Assembly (NCBI GenBank): GCA_947359465.1
Contig: OX375882.1
Location: 53,504,509-53,568,508 of the forward strand
DNA from: Metellina segmentata
Taxonomy: Eukaryota; Arthropoda; Arachnida; Araneae; Tetragnathidae
Direction: 5' to 3'
DNA length: 64,000 bases
The position numbers and the translations under genes were made by a program. Numbering within the stretch: the first letter of the stretch is position 1; every line of letters starts with the position of its first letter. Under the pieces are notes generated by a model. It was not told the origin of the DNA, made no database searches, and was given only the letters and a program-made list of their open reading frames with translations. Shown one piece after another: positions 55,201 to 64,000 of this stretch.

Positions 55201-58200
55201 ACTCTACACAAAACTACTAAAATAAATGTTACATGTGTATTTCTGATTCCTAAAAATTCAAATTGATATGCCCTTTTTATATAAATATTATTGATATTTT
55301 AATTTCTTTTCCAGAATGGGCAATCATTTTAAATTAATATAAGTATAAAAAGGTTTTTAATTTTATACTCACGCTTAGCAAATTTTGGAGGGCAGTGTTC
55401 AAGGCATTGTTCAAACAAATCTCTTGCTCTTTCAAGTTTAACACCTCCCTGAAAATATTTTCATTCATACAACCATCACATAAAAGTTTTCAAAAACCTT
55501 CATAGGATAACAGCAAACCTATTATTTTTAAAGAATTCATGTTACAAACTAAAAGACAAATTTAATATTTTTAAAAAGGCTAAATAATATTTGACCATTT
55601 GAAGAAATTCACAAAATAGTAATCACAGGGCTGCCACAGCCAAAGCAAGTGTGAAGTAGTAGCATAAATTAAAACAAAAAGTAACAAAAAATGTCTCCTC
55701 TTTAATCCTATTTTAGCAGCTCAGATAGAAAATGAATCAGCTAAAACAAAATGTACTAATGAATTATGAAACAGACCTAGATCTCCTCAAGAAATTTAAA
55801 TTTGAAAAGCTAAATAACAGGATTCAAACTCTATTTCAGAAATAAAATTTCCCGACTTTTCCAGGTTTTCCAGACAGATTTTTACAAAATTTCAGGCCAT
55901 ACTTGAGCAATTCATGACATTTTTAAGGTGAAAAACCTAGAAATAACTAAGCCATTCAATAGCCAATAATAAAAATCAATTTAAGAATTATATACTGTAA
56001 AAATTAATACACAAAGCAAAAGTAATTTTGTATTGAAATAACTTATTCAAATAATCCAACATATTAGACTTAAATCAATTTGTGATTTAATTTTTCATAA
56101 CCATAAAATTCTTCAATTTAAGCGAGTGGACGAAACAAAATTCTTTACCCGTTAAATATTAGCCTTTTCTTTTAAAATCGGTTGAAAAATTCAATTCATA
56201 AAATAAAGTGATACAAAACCATGTACGAATCTTATTGGCTACTTTTCTCCAAAGTGTCTGAGAAGCCATGATCAATCACATTTTCCAGGTTTTAGACGAA
56301 AATTCGTAAATTTTTCGGACAAAATTAAATTTTCTAACGATTCCAGGTTTTTCCTGACCCACAGGAACCCTGAAATATTTACTTTATAGGGTTTTCATAA
56401 TCTAGCAACCTGATTCTGATGTTTTTCTTTCATGGTTGTGACAGTTTAGAACCAAAACTTCGAAATTGGTCCTTTGAAATATTCTCTCTAAAGACCAAAT
56501 CCTTAAAATATTTCCTCCAGTGGCTGTGTTAAAAAAGGGACTAATCTTTCATTGACCTTATGTGAATTTTTTTTAAATGTTGCAAAAATTTTGAAAAGAG
56601 GAGCTTTAGAGAGGATTTTGCTTAAGATATCCCTAGTTGCCAAAGTCGAAAAATAGTAGCAAAAGGTTGTCTGTGGTAGCCCTGTAATCACCAGTAAGAT
56701 AGATTGCAATATTTAACCATTAACTTTTAGATAAGAATAGGATAAATAATAAATGTTTTCATCAGTTACTTTGTTAATTTTCCTTAAAGTCCTCTCACTC
56801 TCAAACATGTTCTAATCACATACAATTGTCCCTTTTTTGAAAGAAAATTTATCAATATAATTGAATTGTCTATTTTCAAACTCTGACAACACTTTAGTAT
56901 TTATTTCATTTGTGCATTTTTGAGTGTTTAAAAAATGAACAATGAATTTAGTTTAAAATTAAATTCTCTCAGTACATAGTTTTCTTGCAGCTGGTAAAAA
57001 AGTTTAAAGTTCTGGACAAATCTTCTCTTGAAAATAATGCAATGTTTCAATTTGCAATGAAAATAAATTTTAATGCATATCATACAATATTTAAAATAAT
57101 TGAATAAGCTACTTTTGATATCTCATCTAAAATGGCAAATAAAATATTAGTTAAAAGTTTATTGACTTACATAACGCTTTAAAAATTTGATCAAATATGT
57201 ATTCCAAATATCATAAACATTGGGCCATTTGAAGAGTGAAATGCCCTTTTCATAGGCCTGAAAGAAAGGAAATGCAATTTCAAAATTAAGGAAATGAACA
57301 AAGTACAATTTATAAATTCCTTTAAAAGTATAAAAACAATTCAAAGGTAACATAAAACCAGTTTGATAAGAGTTTGGCATTTTTTTTTTGTAAATAACAG
57401 GCCTTAAAAGTTATCACTTTAAAAGAAGTGCTCAAAAATTATAGAATAAATTTTTAATAAGTAAATTAAAATTTCAAAATACTAACTAGAAGCTAAACAG
57501 TAGTTTTTAAAAGCTATAGTATCTTTAATTATTAACCCACTAACATAAAAGTTTTTGAAACTTTCAAGAATCAAACAAATAAAGAAAATTAGGGTAAGTT
57601 TGACTATAATGTGAGAACAGAACATAATGTTTGGTTTGAAAATTCTTTTAGTATTATCTATAAGTGTACAAGTCTGTACTATAGCGATTCGATAAAAAAA
57701 CCTATCTTTTTCAGCCCACCGAGAAAGAAATTGCTTCGATAAGCTGTGCTCTTTGGCTTTAGAGATGACTTGATTGTCTCCCTCAGTTTTCCACCTTCAA
57801 ACCTTTCAATTAATTTTCAAGAGAAAAAGAGTGATGCTCTTCCTGCTCTTCTCTGTGCTCATGCCCTGGAAACCATTGCAAATAGATATCCAAAGGATAC
57901 CTGGCTTCATATATATACCGATGGTTCTGGACAGGAGGACTGTACAGCTGGAGACGATTATTATTGTGCAGGGCTTTTTGAGGGTTCATGTGCTGTAGGC
58001 TTGAATGCTACGAATTTTGAGGCTGAAATTGAGGCCATTGGACAAGCAACATCTTATTTATCCAACTTAAATACTTCCTTCAGACACGCTCTTTTTTCTT
58101 GTCGATTCTCTCCCTCTGCTCTTTACACAATAGAGCAAAAAAGTAGCAAAACAAAAAATTTACGAACTCAACTGTGCTGGTTGGATGGTTCTCTTCCAAT

Positions 58201-61200
58201 GGATACCCAGTCATTGCAACATTCCCGGTAATGAGAAGGCAGACTCGCTGGCTAAACAGGGTTGCAACCTTCCACAGCCTCTTATTGCCTTACCATACAA
58301 CCAGGCATTTCCCACCATTGTAAGATCAGCGAGGAGATACATACGCAAAACTCAAGAGACTGATGATAAGAGTAAAATCTGGGAAAGCCTATTATGTAAT
58401 CCGGTCCCAATGAATCTCCCCCAGGCAAATCTTTACAAATACAAATACAAATACAAATATTGACGACCAGCTACAGGCTCAAGCCCAACAAGGCTGGTCC
58501 TTTGTTTATGAATTCTCCAATTCCCACTGACTATCCAATTGTGTCTTAAATTCGTACACTCCCTTTGAATTAACTATATTTTCTGGCAACGCGTTCCAAC
58601 TGTCTATTACCCTATTAAAGTAGTAGTTTTTCCTTAAATCCCGATTAAAATGTGTCTTATTCAATTTATACCCATGGCCCCTTGTTCTGTTATCCCTATT
58701 GAAATTTAAGCCCTCTGTGTCCCCTTGATTTACAAACTTGAAAAGCTGAATCAAATCCCCCCTCCTTCTTCTTCTTTCCAGTGTATACATGTTTAGCTTA
58801 CTTAAACGTTCATTATAGTCGAAATTTGCTAGCCCCTTTATTATTTTTGTAGCTCTGTGCTGAACCCTTTCAATTGATTCTATGTCCTTTCTCATATATG
58901 GAGCCCAGAATTGTACAGCATATTCTAGATGTGGTCTTACTAAACCCTTATATAATGGCAAGATTATATTCTTATCCCTTGAAGTTACAGTCTTTTTAAT
59001 ATACCCCAATAACCTATTAGCCTTTTTACCCGCAGCTGAACATTGGTGACCCATTTTAAAATCCCTGTGAATTATCACCCCAAGATCCTTGACTGTTTCT
59101 CCCTCCTTTACCTTTACTCCCTGCAGACAGTACTCGGCTCCACTATTCCTGTAACCCATATGCAGAACTTGACATTTCCCTACATTAAATGACATACCCC
59201 ATTTTACAGCCCATTCGGATATCTTATCAAAATCCCCTTGTAAATTTTCTATCTGTAACTTGGTATCCACTGTCCCCCATATTTTTAAGTCATCTGCAAA
59301 TATACTGATTCTATTCTTGATCCCCTGACCTATATCATCTATGAAAATTATAAATAAAATTGGTCCCAAAACTGATCCCTGAGGCACCCCACTTATAACT
59401 TCTGTCCACTGTGAATAATTTCCTTTTACCTGCACTCTCTGCTTTCTACCCAATAACCAATTCTTTATCCATATTAATGTTTTTCCCTGAATCCCCAGCC
59501 TTTCCAATTTAAACAGTAATGCCTCATGAGGTACTTTATCAAAAGCCTTTTGAAAATCTATGTACATGATATCCACACTGCTCTTATTATCCAGCTCCTC
59601 AGTAATTTTTTCGTAGAACTTCAAAAGGTTTGTAGAGCAGGATCTGCCCTTCCTAAACCCATACTGATTCTCTGATAACAGTCCCCCCTCCTCCAAGTAT
59701 AACATTATATGCTTTTTTAACAGAGATTCAAATATTTTGCAAATTACTGATGTTAGACTTACTGGTCTATAGTTGCCCGGATCACTTTGTATTCCCTTTT
59801 TGAAAATTGGAGTTATGTTGGCCAACTTCCAATCCATTGGCACCCAACCTGTGCTATATGTTGTTACGGCCAACTTCAGAATTTTAAATGGACATAACTA
59901 TCTCCAAGGACATCTCCACCGGATTGGTGTGAAAGACATTCCTGACTGCCTCTGTGTACCACTGGAGAGACTATGAATTTTAGCCACTTCACAGTTTCTG
60001 CTACTATGTCCAACTCAAATTTTAATGTTCTATCTTTTGACAACTATATTTCAAAGGCTAGTTTATATTGGGCTGCACGAAGGGAAATGGTCAGTACGAC
60101 CCATTCCTCAATGTAATTTTTTAAAAATGATTATATCAAACATTGAAATAAGCTACTACTTCATTCAAAAGGAGACACCAGGGGAAATATTTTTCGCAAA
60201 CAGGTAATTTAAAAAACTTTTGATATTGGTTGAAATTTCATTGTTAGCAATTCAAAAATAATTATACATCAATAAATAGAAATTTTAAATAATTTTGATT
60301 GTGATCAATAATTTTCCAGAAAACACAAACCATCACCTAAATGAAATGTTATTCTTAATTTTTTATTTTATTTTATCATTCAAGACAAATAAATAAAGCA
60401 ACATACTTTAAAGGATTCTTCAAAATAGTCATTTTCTTCTAGAAACACACCATAGTTGATTATAACTTGAGGAGTTGCAATTCTGAGGTCAATTATTCGA
60501 TCATACACAGCTTTTACTGACTGTAAAAGTAAAGACCAGCATTAGAATATTTATAAATAAATAACATTAAGAATTTTTTTACTATAAAAATTAAGTGTTT
60601 GCAAACAGCAAAACGGGCGGTTTGTTTATTAACTTCCATGTTGAAATTTAGTGAAAATATGATTAGCCAGACAATCGGTATAGTGATTATGGTGTCAACC
60701 CACTTGATTGAAAAGTTCCTGGTTTGAATTCGGGGTAAGACAATGATGTTTATGCATCTGGAGTGAATGTATGGCTTCTCTATTAATAGACTGTAAAAAT
60801 AATTTATAGTATACATGAGTTAAAATGTGAACACACCCCTTGTGTGGCACCTAGATAACAAACAGAAAGTTATTCACAAATCCATGCTTGAAGTATCATT
60901 ATGAATAATGTTTAATTGGTCAAGCATTAGAAAAATACAACTGACATAAATTGCTTTGAAGCATTTATAAAAAAAGAACTTGTAATACTGTCAATATTTT
61001 GAAATGTTGGTCCAACATATTTTTCTTTTGCTTTTAGGTGCATCCTAGTGTACTAGGTTTGAACTAATGAAATTTAATTTAAGAATATAAAAGTTTATAA
61101 TTTAACAAGAACAAAAGAATTTGCAGTTTACAATATAGAGATGAACATATCACTTTTGGTATTTCAATAATCAATTATTAAAAATAGCTTAAAGCTCAAT

Positions 61201-63148
61201 GAAACCAGAAATATGTACAGTACACATCTGATAGAAAATATTATTTCTATCAGATGCAAATCATTTAGTGCATTCATATTGTACTTTATCTCAAGTATAA
61301 TAAAAGAGTCAATATATTTTCAAAATTAAACTATACAATTTTCTACCATATTCACATTCATAATGCAGTTTCAAAAATAAATAATTACTCAAGTGAATCT
61401 AACCTTGAATGTTCCAAGAACCTCTTCTAAATCAGCATACAGAAGCCAAACTTTCAGTGACTTGTAGAGGCGTTCTTGAACTGACAGAGTCTATAAAAAC
61501 ATTTTTTAAATATAATAAATTAAATTACATTTTTTTCTTTTAATAGGGACACTAAAAGTGTCTCTCATAGAAAGAAACATTTACAAATTGTCAAAATAAT
61601 CTTCAATGCCCATTTTATAAATTCATAATATTACAAGCTATTAATAAGGCACCCATTTGTTTTAACCTTAAGAATAATAATCACTAAAAGAACAATCGCA
61701 ACTATAAATATTTAATAAATTGCCCCCCCACACACAAATTCTTTATATAAAAACTTACACATAAAATCACAAAAATGTTAAATAAATCTTGTGCAAACTA
61801 GTCTATTAATTTTAAACACACTACAAAAACCTTTCAGTCACTTGGATTAGTACAAAACATTCATAATTAGTTGTCATGAATTTTAAACAATATTTAATAG
61901 TTGACATGTAATAATTATAAAAAAATTAATTATATACCTGATCATGATAAGAGCCTTTATTCACTGGAACTGCTGTTGCTCGTTGCATTAGTTTCAATGC
62001 ACTTTCATATTTACTAAGGAAGAAAATGAGTTCTCTATACATGAAATCATATATTTCGTACACAAGTAATATTTAAAAAAAAAATTATGAAACAAAATTA
62101 TAAACACACTTTGAAGACAAGTTTTTATTTTATTCAGTAATAGGTATTCATAAAAATATTTTCTGAAAAAGGAGATACTCTTTTAAAATCTCAGTTCCGT
62201 TGCTTATTTGTTTCTTGAAAATATTTCTACCAAAGCACAGATCATGGAAATATGTGGACTATATTCAAAACTAAATAAAGAACAGGATAAACTTATGCTT
62301 GGATAGCTAGAAATTCGAACATTTGGGCATTTTTATAAAGGCTATGTAAAATTAAACAAATTACAAATCTAACAAAATCAATGGAAATAATTAAAACCTT
62401 ATAAATTACAGCTTCGTTCAAAGACAAATTAAAACAAAAATAATTACTCATGGCGGATTTCCATTTCTGCCCATTCGCACCAGACTGATGCTAAATCATC
62501 TACTTCGGTATATGGGACATGTATTGCCTTTTCAAAAACAATTCTGGCCTAAAAAAGATATCAACAATACTTGCATCAAAATATTGCTTTAGCATATTGT
62601 TAAATTATGATTAAGATTACAGTTTGAACAATATTGTACGCATAAATCGATCATAAAGCAGAACAGAAAAACGGATATTACATCATCAACTTGTTTATGA
62701 GACTCGTAAAACTTGGCAAAGGAAACCCACAAAGTGTGCAGTTTCCCACATGCTAATTTAGGATCCACTTTTGAAACTGCTTCAGTATATGTATTAACGA
62801 TCTGAAAAATCAAGATACAAATTAAACAATACTCCAGTGGAAATTAATTTATGCATTCATGCAAGACATGTTTAAATTAACTACCTCTTTGGGTTTTCCT
62901 TCTAAAAGTTTGATACGACGGTGCCATTCATGAACATTATGTGGATTTTGCCTCAAAAGAACACTGTAAAAAAAATTAATTGTAGAAAACAAAATTGGGT
63001 AAAATTTTTCGATACAAAACAAAATTGGGTAAAATTTTTTGATACAAAACAAAATTATACATAAACATTATATACCTATTAAGCAGCAGGGGTCTCCTTT
63101 CTAGTAAGTAATCAAACCATGCTAATCGCAAATCCAAATCCAGCGTTT
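46148..63148 (-). CDS. XAB2: SYF1/XAB2 orthologue, HAT-repeat spliceosome scaffold, C-terminal 15 exons
   Basis: This is the gene span; exons are listed separately. Fifteen exons join in phase into about 530 codons, with GT-AG introns. Nearly every exon matches human XAB2 closely: [90 protein letters not shown] and [17 protein letters not shown]. The human N-terminal part (about 300 residues) must lie beyond the right edge. The protein is a superhelix of HAT (half-TPR) repeats. In the spliceosome it joins Aquarius, ISY1 and PPIE in the intron-binding complex, and the human protein also works in transcription-coupled repair with XPA. The tail is acidic and ends [15 protein letters not shown]. 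Confidence 0.95.
46210..46961 (-). other. XAB2: XAB2 last intron, left part, no supported feature
   Basis: AT-rich; no exon or element recognised. This 5.1-kb intron continues to 51323 and holds the hAT-like element and the LTR remnants. Confidence 0.45.
46962..49033 (-). mobile_element. hAT-like DNA transposon 'GGCTCCTAACA', 2.07 kb, decayed
   Basis: Perfect 14-bp inverted repeats: CAGGGCTCCTAACA (46962-46975) and TGTTAGGAGCCCTG (49020-49033). The flanks TAGACA and TAAACA form a possible 6-bp duplication with one change. Both inner sides carry aaaagtgac repeats. The minus strand keeps pieces of a gene (see pseudogene). Fragments of the same family lie at 31507-31942 and 33075-33440. Confidence 0.78.
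47210..48280 (-). pseudogene. Decayed gene in the hAT-like element, coiled-coil C-terminus
   Basis: Minus-strand pieces: [20 protein letters not shown] and [20 protein letters not shown] (48008-47826), then after stops [20 protein letters not shown] (about 47660), a Lys/Glu-rich helix [20 protein letters not shown] (about 47480), then [20 protein letters not shown] (about 47340). It is probably the transposon's own protein, but I cannot name a family for it. The heptad-like Lys/Glu/Leu part predicts a coiled coil. Confidence 0.5.
49850..50160 (+). mobile_element. Solo-like LTR with adjacent primer binding site
   Basis: The 311-bp segment starts TGTAACAAG and ends GGTCACA (TG..CA). Just after it, gaattgcgccctaaacgtggagc (50161-50183) resembles a tRNA-Lys-type primer binding site of Ty3/Gypsy and retroviral elements (tggcgcccaacgtgg). 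A second copy of the LTR's last 65 bp lies at 51109-51173. No gag or pol remains between them. Confidence 0.6.
50184..51108. other. Interior between LTR copies, AT-rich, no pol
   Basis: No gag, protease or RT motif is seen on either strand. The retroelement interior appears to have been lost and the space filled by AT-rich intron. Confidence 0.4.
51109..51173 (+). repeat. Partial second LTR copy
   Basis: Matches 50096-50160 with one or two changes (tgagagtttgtcgcttgttc and on to cacggtcaca). It is truncated on the left. It lies 150 bp from the XAB2 exon at 51324. Confidence 0.75.
51324..51436 (-). CDS. XAB2: XAB2 exon, acidic tail
   Basis: Acceptor AG at 51437-51438; donor GTTTGT at 51323. 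Read in the frame [16 protein letters not shown], then [20 protein letters not shown]. It corresponds to the human NPEEIQLGEDEDEDEMDL region. The other frame looks like an ORF but breaks the phase. Confidence 0.9.
51703..51817 (-). CDS. XAB2: XAB2 exon
   Basis: Acceptor AG at 51818-51819; donor GTAAGT at 51702. Encodes [20 protein letters not shown] and [10 protein letters not shown], matching human MKLLEQQARQLAAEAERDQ and KILFVRSD. Confidence 0.9.
51818..52685 (-). other. XAB2: XAB2 intron, no supported feature
   Basis: About 870 bp. A GC-richer patch at 52010-52110 and 52200-52290 is repeat-like but has no recognisable ends. A short gaaaggaatg repeat lies at 52619-52675. Confidence 0.35.
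52686..52860 (-). CDS. XAB2: XAB2 exon, end of HAT array
   Basis: Acceptor cttcag (AG at 52861-52862); donor GTATTC at 52685. Encodes [20 protein letters not shown], then [20 protein letters not shown]. Nearly identical to human XAB2 in this part. Confidence 0.96.
53036..53586. mobile_element. TIR element family 'GGCTGCCACAG', short copy
   Basis: The left end, CAGGACCCCCACAGCCAAAC, pairs with the right end gttgcctgtggtagccctag. It shares the right-hand 100 bp (ttttgcttaaaaagat..caaaaagttgcc) with the longer copy at 55626-56684. It ends 27 bp from the donor of the next exon. No ORF of note. Confidence 0.6.
53614..53817 (-). CDS. XAB2: XAB2 exon, HAT repeats
   Basis: Acceptor AG at 53818-53819; donor GTAAAT at 53613; 68 codons, phase 0. 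Encodes [20 protein letters not shown] and [20 protein letters not shown], ending CDPR. Matches human [19 protein letters not shown]. Confidence 0.96.
54260..54369 (-). CDS. XAB2: XAB2 exon, HAT repeat
   Basis: Acceptor AG at 54370-54371; donor GTATCA at 54259. Encodes [20 protein letters not shown], then [16 protein letters not shown]. Confidence 0.95.
54372..55372 (-). other. XAB2: XAB2 intron, no supported feature
   Basis: AT-rich; a duplicated phrase (ttagttcaaactacat..aaaactacataaac) at 54390 and 54443 is a short local tandem repeat. The ORF 54985-55266 has no domain. Confidence 0.4.
55373..55448 (-). CDS. XAB2: XAB2 exon, HAT repeat
   Basis: Acceptor AG at 55449-55450; donor GTGAGT at 55372; leaves one base. 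Encodes [20 protein letters not shown], then PKFAK. Human: [20 protein letters not shown]. Confidence 0.95.
55626..56684. mobile_element. TIR element family 'GGCTGCCACAG', 1.06-kb copy
   Basis: Ends CAGGGCTGCCACAG (55626) and CTGTGGTAGCCCTG (ends 56684) are inverted with one mismatch. TAATCA is duplicated at 55620-55625 and 56685-56690, 6 bp. Inside, about 55840-56371 looks like part of yet another repeat ending ggaaccctg. No transposase. Confidence 0.75.
57171..57257 (-). CDS. XAB2: XAB2 exon, HAT repeat
   Basis: Acceptor AG at 57258-57259; donor GTAAGT at 57170; 29 codons, phase 0. Encodes [20 protein letters not shown], then YLIKFLKRY; human [20 protein letters not shown]. Confidence 0.96.
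57746..58435 (+). mobile_element. RNase H-bearing LINE, 3' fragment, first part
   Basis: Plus-strand remnant of a non-LTR element different from the full-length one. It was split by the CR1 insertion; its 3' continuation lies at about 59873-59975. The coding remnant is described separately. Confidence 0.75.
57746..58435 (+). pseudogene. LINE RNase H domain remnant
   Basis: [13 protein letters not shown] (57893) carries the first RNase H aspartate, [12 protein letters not shown] (58013) the glutamate. The middle aspartate segment is damaged. After a frame change at about 58185, [20 protein letters not shown] and [11 protein letters not shown] give the last part. The frame then meets the CR1 tail repeat. 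It is inactive. Confidence 0.82.
58436..59870 (-). mobile_element. CR1-like LINE, 5'-truncated, nested in another LINE
   Basis: Minus orientation. The 3' end has a tail of four tatttg-type repeats (58459-58436), the short-repeat ending typical of CR1. A GC-richer 3' segment (ggaccagcc..gctggtcgtc) sits between tail and ORF. The 5' end is cut within the reverse transcriptase, which is usual for this group. The remaining ORF is open for 455 codons, so the insertion is young. Confidence 0.85.
58506..59873 (-). CDS. CR1-like reverse transcriptase, N-terminally truncated
   Basis: A 455-residue open frame without its endonuclease domain; the first codon is not a true start. Visible RT motifs: [76 protein letters not shown] and FADDLKIWG (catalytic aspartates at about 205-206). 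The thumb and C-terminal domain follow, with [20 protein letters not shown] and [19 protein letters not shown]. Intact, it would prime reverse transcription at nicked DNA. It lies in a XAB2 intron and reads in the same direction as that gene. Confidence 0.9.
   Translation of the reverse strand: MAVTTYSTGWVPMDWKLANITPIFKKGIQSDPGNYRPVSLTSVICKIFESLLKKHIMLYLEEGGLLSENQYGFRKGRSCSTNLLKFYEKITEELDNKSSVDIMYIDFQKAFDKVPHEALLFKLERLGIQGKTLIWIKNWLLGRKQRVQVKGNYSQWTEVISGVPQGSVLGPILFIIFIDDIGQGIKNRISIFADDLKIWGTVDTKLQIENLQGDFDKISEWAVKWGMSFNVGKCQVLHMGYRNSGAEYCLQGVKVKEGETVKDLGVIIHRDFKMGHQCSAAGKKANRLLGYIKKTVTSRDKNIILPLYKGLVRPHLEYAVQFWAPYMRKDIESIERVQHRATKIIKGLANFDYNERLSKLNMYTLERRRRRGDLIQLFKFVNQGDTEGLNFNRDNRTRGHGYKLNKTHFNRDLRKNYYFNRVIDSWNALPENIVNSKGVYEFKTQLDSQWELENS
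59873..59975 (+). pseudogene. C-terminal continuation of the split RNase H-bearing LINE
   Basis: [20 protein letters not shown] and VKDIPDC follow the conserved C-terminal block (RTGHxxLxxHLHRIGxxxxPxC) that normally comes right after the RNase H part ending at 58435. It confirms that the CR1 element landed inside this LINE. Confidence 0.8.
59976..60406 (-). other. XAB2: XAB2 intron, no supported feature
   Basis: May include the 3' end of the older LINE at its left side; nothing else recognised. Confidence 0.4.
60407..60520 (-). CDS. XAB2: XAB2 exon, HAT repeat
   Basis: Acceptor AG at 60521-60522; donor GTATGT at 60406; 38 codons, phase 0. Encodes [20 protein letters not shown], then [17 protein letters not shown]. 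Confidence 0.96.
60655..60760 (+). repeat. Possible degenerate tRNA-derived repeat
   Basis: ggtatagtgattatgg (60677-60692) and ctggtttgaattcgggg (60719-60735) look like weak A and B boxes about 45 bp apart. The fold of a tRNA is not convincing, and no tail or duplication is seen. Confidence 0.25.
60761..61403 (-). other. XAB2: XAB2 intron, no supported feature
   Basis: AT-rich; nothing recognised. A short inverted pair (tctgatagaaaatattatttctatcaga) lies at 61227-61254. Confidence 0.4.
61404..61490 (-). CDS. XAB2: XAB2 exon, HAT repeat
   Basis: Acceptor AG at 61491-61492; donor GTTAGA at 61403; 29 codons, phase 0. Encodes [20 protein letters not shown], then LEEVLGTFK; human RVYKSLKVWSMLADLEESLG. 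Confidence 0.96.
61938..62013 (-). CDS. XAB2: XAB2 exon
   Basis: Acceptor tccttag (AG at 62014-62015); donor GTATAT at 61937; one base in. Encodes [20 protein letters not shown], then SYHDQ. Confidence 0.93.
62448..62548 (-). CDS. XAB2: XAB2 exon
   Basis: Acceptor AG at 62549-62550; donor GTAATT at 62447; phase 2 out. Encodes [20 protein letters not shown], then [13 protein letters not shown]. Confidence 0.95.
62682..62801 (-). CDS. XAB2: XAB2 exon
   Basis: Acceptor AG at 62802-62803; donor GTAATA at 62681; 40 codons, phase 0. Encodes [20 protein letters not shown], then [20 protein letters not shown]. Confidence 0.96.
62885..62963 (-). CDS. XAB2: XAB2 exon
   Basis: Acceptor AG at 62964-62965; donor GTAGTT at 62884; one base in. 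Encodes [20 protein letters not shown], then EGKPKE. Confidence 0.96.
63076..63148 (-). CDS. XAB2: XAB2, first exon within the window
   Basis: Acceptor AG at 63149-63150; donor GTATAT at 63075. Encodes [20 protein letters not shown], then LLN. Human: DLDLRLARFEQLISRRPLLL. It enters with two bases, so at least one upstream exon exists beyond this one. Confidence 0.93.
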
Positions 63149-64000
63149 CTGTAAAAATGTTATACGTATCAAACAATTTATAGTTCAGAGTAATATAACA
63201 GATTCTTGTTTTGATAAGATTTATTTGTTACATTATATTAAAATACATTTAAAAGTGCATAAATCAATCACTTTCTTCATAAAAAATATGTTTGCATGAA
63301 AATATCTCAAAAGGTCTAAAAACTAAATTTATGCAGAAAATTCAAAGATTTCAATTATGTTTGCATCCGTCCACTCAAATTAGTGAAATACTTTTTGAAA
63401 CTATAGTATATGCCAGGGGCTGCCAAATGCAGCTCTTCGTTGAGTTAAGTGTGGCTTCCATTGAAAATTTGAATCCTTTTTTACATCATTTCATAACTTT
63501 TTTCACGAATCTTGCTAAATTGACTAAGTGAAGCGTTCAAGTCACCTAGTCGCTTCAATAGGTCTTCGGTTGATGAAGTGTGCAAGTCATACATATTCAT
63601 TTCGAAGGTAGATCCCCTGTAGTGTCGACAGGTGCTTCTAAGTGTTGTCGGCACTTATTCTCGAGCGTGTGTCAAGGAGGTGATTGCTCGAACAGGAGGC
63701 AAGGCGTATGTCTGAGGTCGAGGTAGTCCATTCATAGGATTGCTGTGGACGGTTTTAACACATTTTACGTCAATTTTTAAAGATTTGTCCATGGGTCATC
63801 GTTAAATGTTATACTTTTTATTTTATTTTTATGACTCAAATTTTGAAATAGGTATTTTGTATTTTCTTTCTCTTAGTTATTTTTTTTTATGTGTGTTTTA
63901 AAAAGCCCTAAGATTTATGTAGATACGTAACCATATTAATTAAATTAAATTTGTGTATTTAATACAATGTAACTATAGTGTGGCTCTTTATAATACATGA
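63149..64000 (-). other. XAB2: XAB2 intron to window edge
   Basis: No further XAB2 exon is recognised. About 63414-63760 is GC-richer, and caggggctgccaaatgcagctc at 63414 looks like a hAT-type end; the phrase gtgtggctctt near 63978 is similar to its inner part. The element, if real, is not closed within the window. Confidence 0.4.

Overview
This is nuclear DNA from an animal. It is AT-rich and intron-rich: two protein-coding genes are spread over tens of kilobases, and their introns and the space between them are packed with transposable elements. The mix of elements (RNase H-bearing non-LTR elements, BEL/Pao, mariner/Tc1, CR1, a tRNA-derived SINE) and the divergence of the two genes from vertebrate orthologues suggest an arthropod, most likely a chelicerate such as a spider. 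The phylum is an inference; no marker gene in the window settles it.

Plus strand, 2608-38616: the C-terminal part (16 exons, 620 codons plus stop, all splice phases agree) of an orthologue of FIRRM (human C1orf112, DUF4487), the partner of the AAA ATPase FIGNL1 in RAD51 handling and crosslink repair. Its 5' exons lie outside the window or were not found. Minus strand, 63148-46148: the C-terminal part (15 exons, about 530 codons) of SYF1/XAB2, the HAT-repeat scaffold of the spliceosomal intron-binding complex. Its 5' exons lie beyond the right edge. The two genes converge tail to tail across about 7.5 kb.

Mobile DNA, left to right: a PIF/Harbinger-like MITE in a 63-bp tandem repeat (306-886); a full-length non-LTR retrotransposon with two intact ORFs and a 14-bp target-site duplication (3801-9436); an old 3.4-kb inverted-repeat element (about 12164-15557) with a decayed gene of an uncharacterised family, broken by a palindromic mariner remnant and a tRNA-SINE; a Tc1 copy (16171-17327); three copies of one DNA-transposon family with 5-bp duplications (17334, 26111, 35961), the first carrying a nested Helentron-like insert with a basic ORF; several MITEs; a decayed BEL/Pao element (29207-31505); a long-inverted-repeat element (40946-41929); a decayed transposon of an unclassified family with a mariner inside it (41969-45565); a hAT-like element (46962-49033) and its fragments; LTR remnants with a primer binding site (49850-51173); two copies of another TIR element in XAB2 introns; and a CR1 LINE inserted in an RNase H-bearing LINE (57746-59975).

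No real tRNA, rRNA, CRISPR array or prokaryotic feature was seen. The genes do not form a pathway; the main story is two conserved genome-maintenance/RNA-processing genes with heavily transposon-loaded introns.
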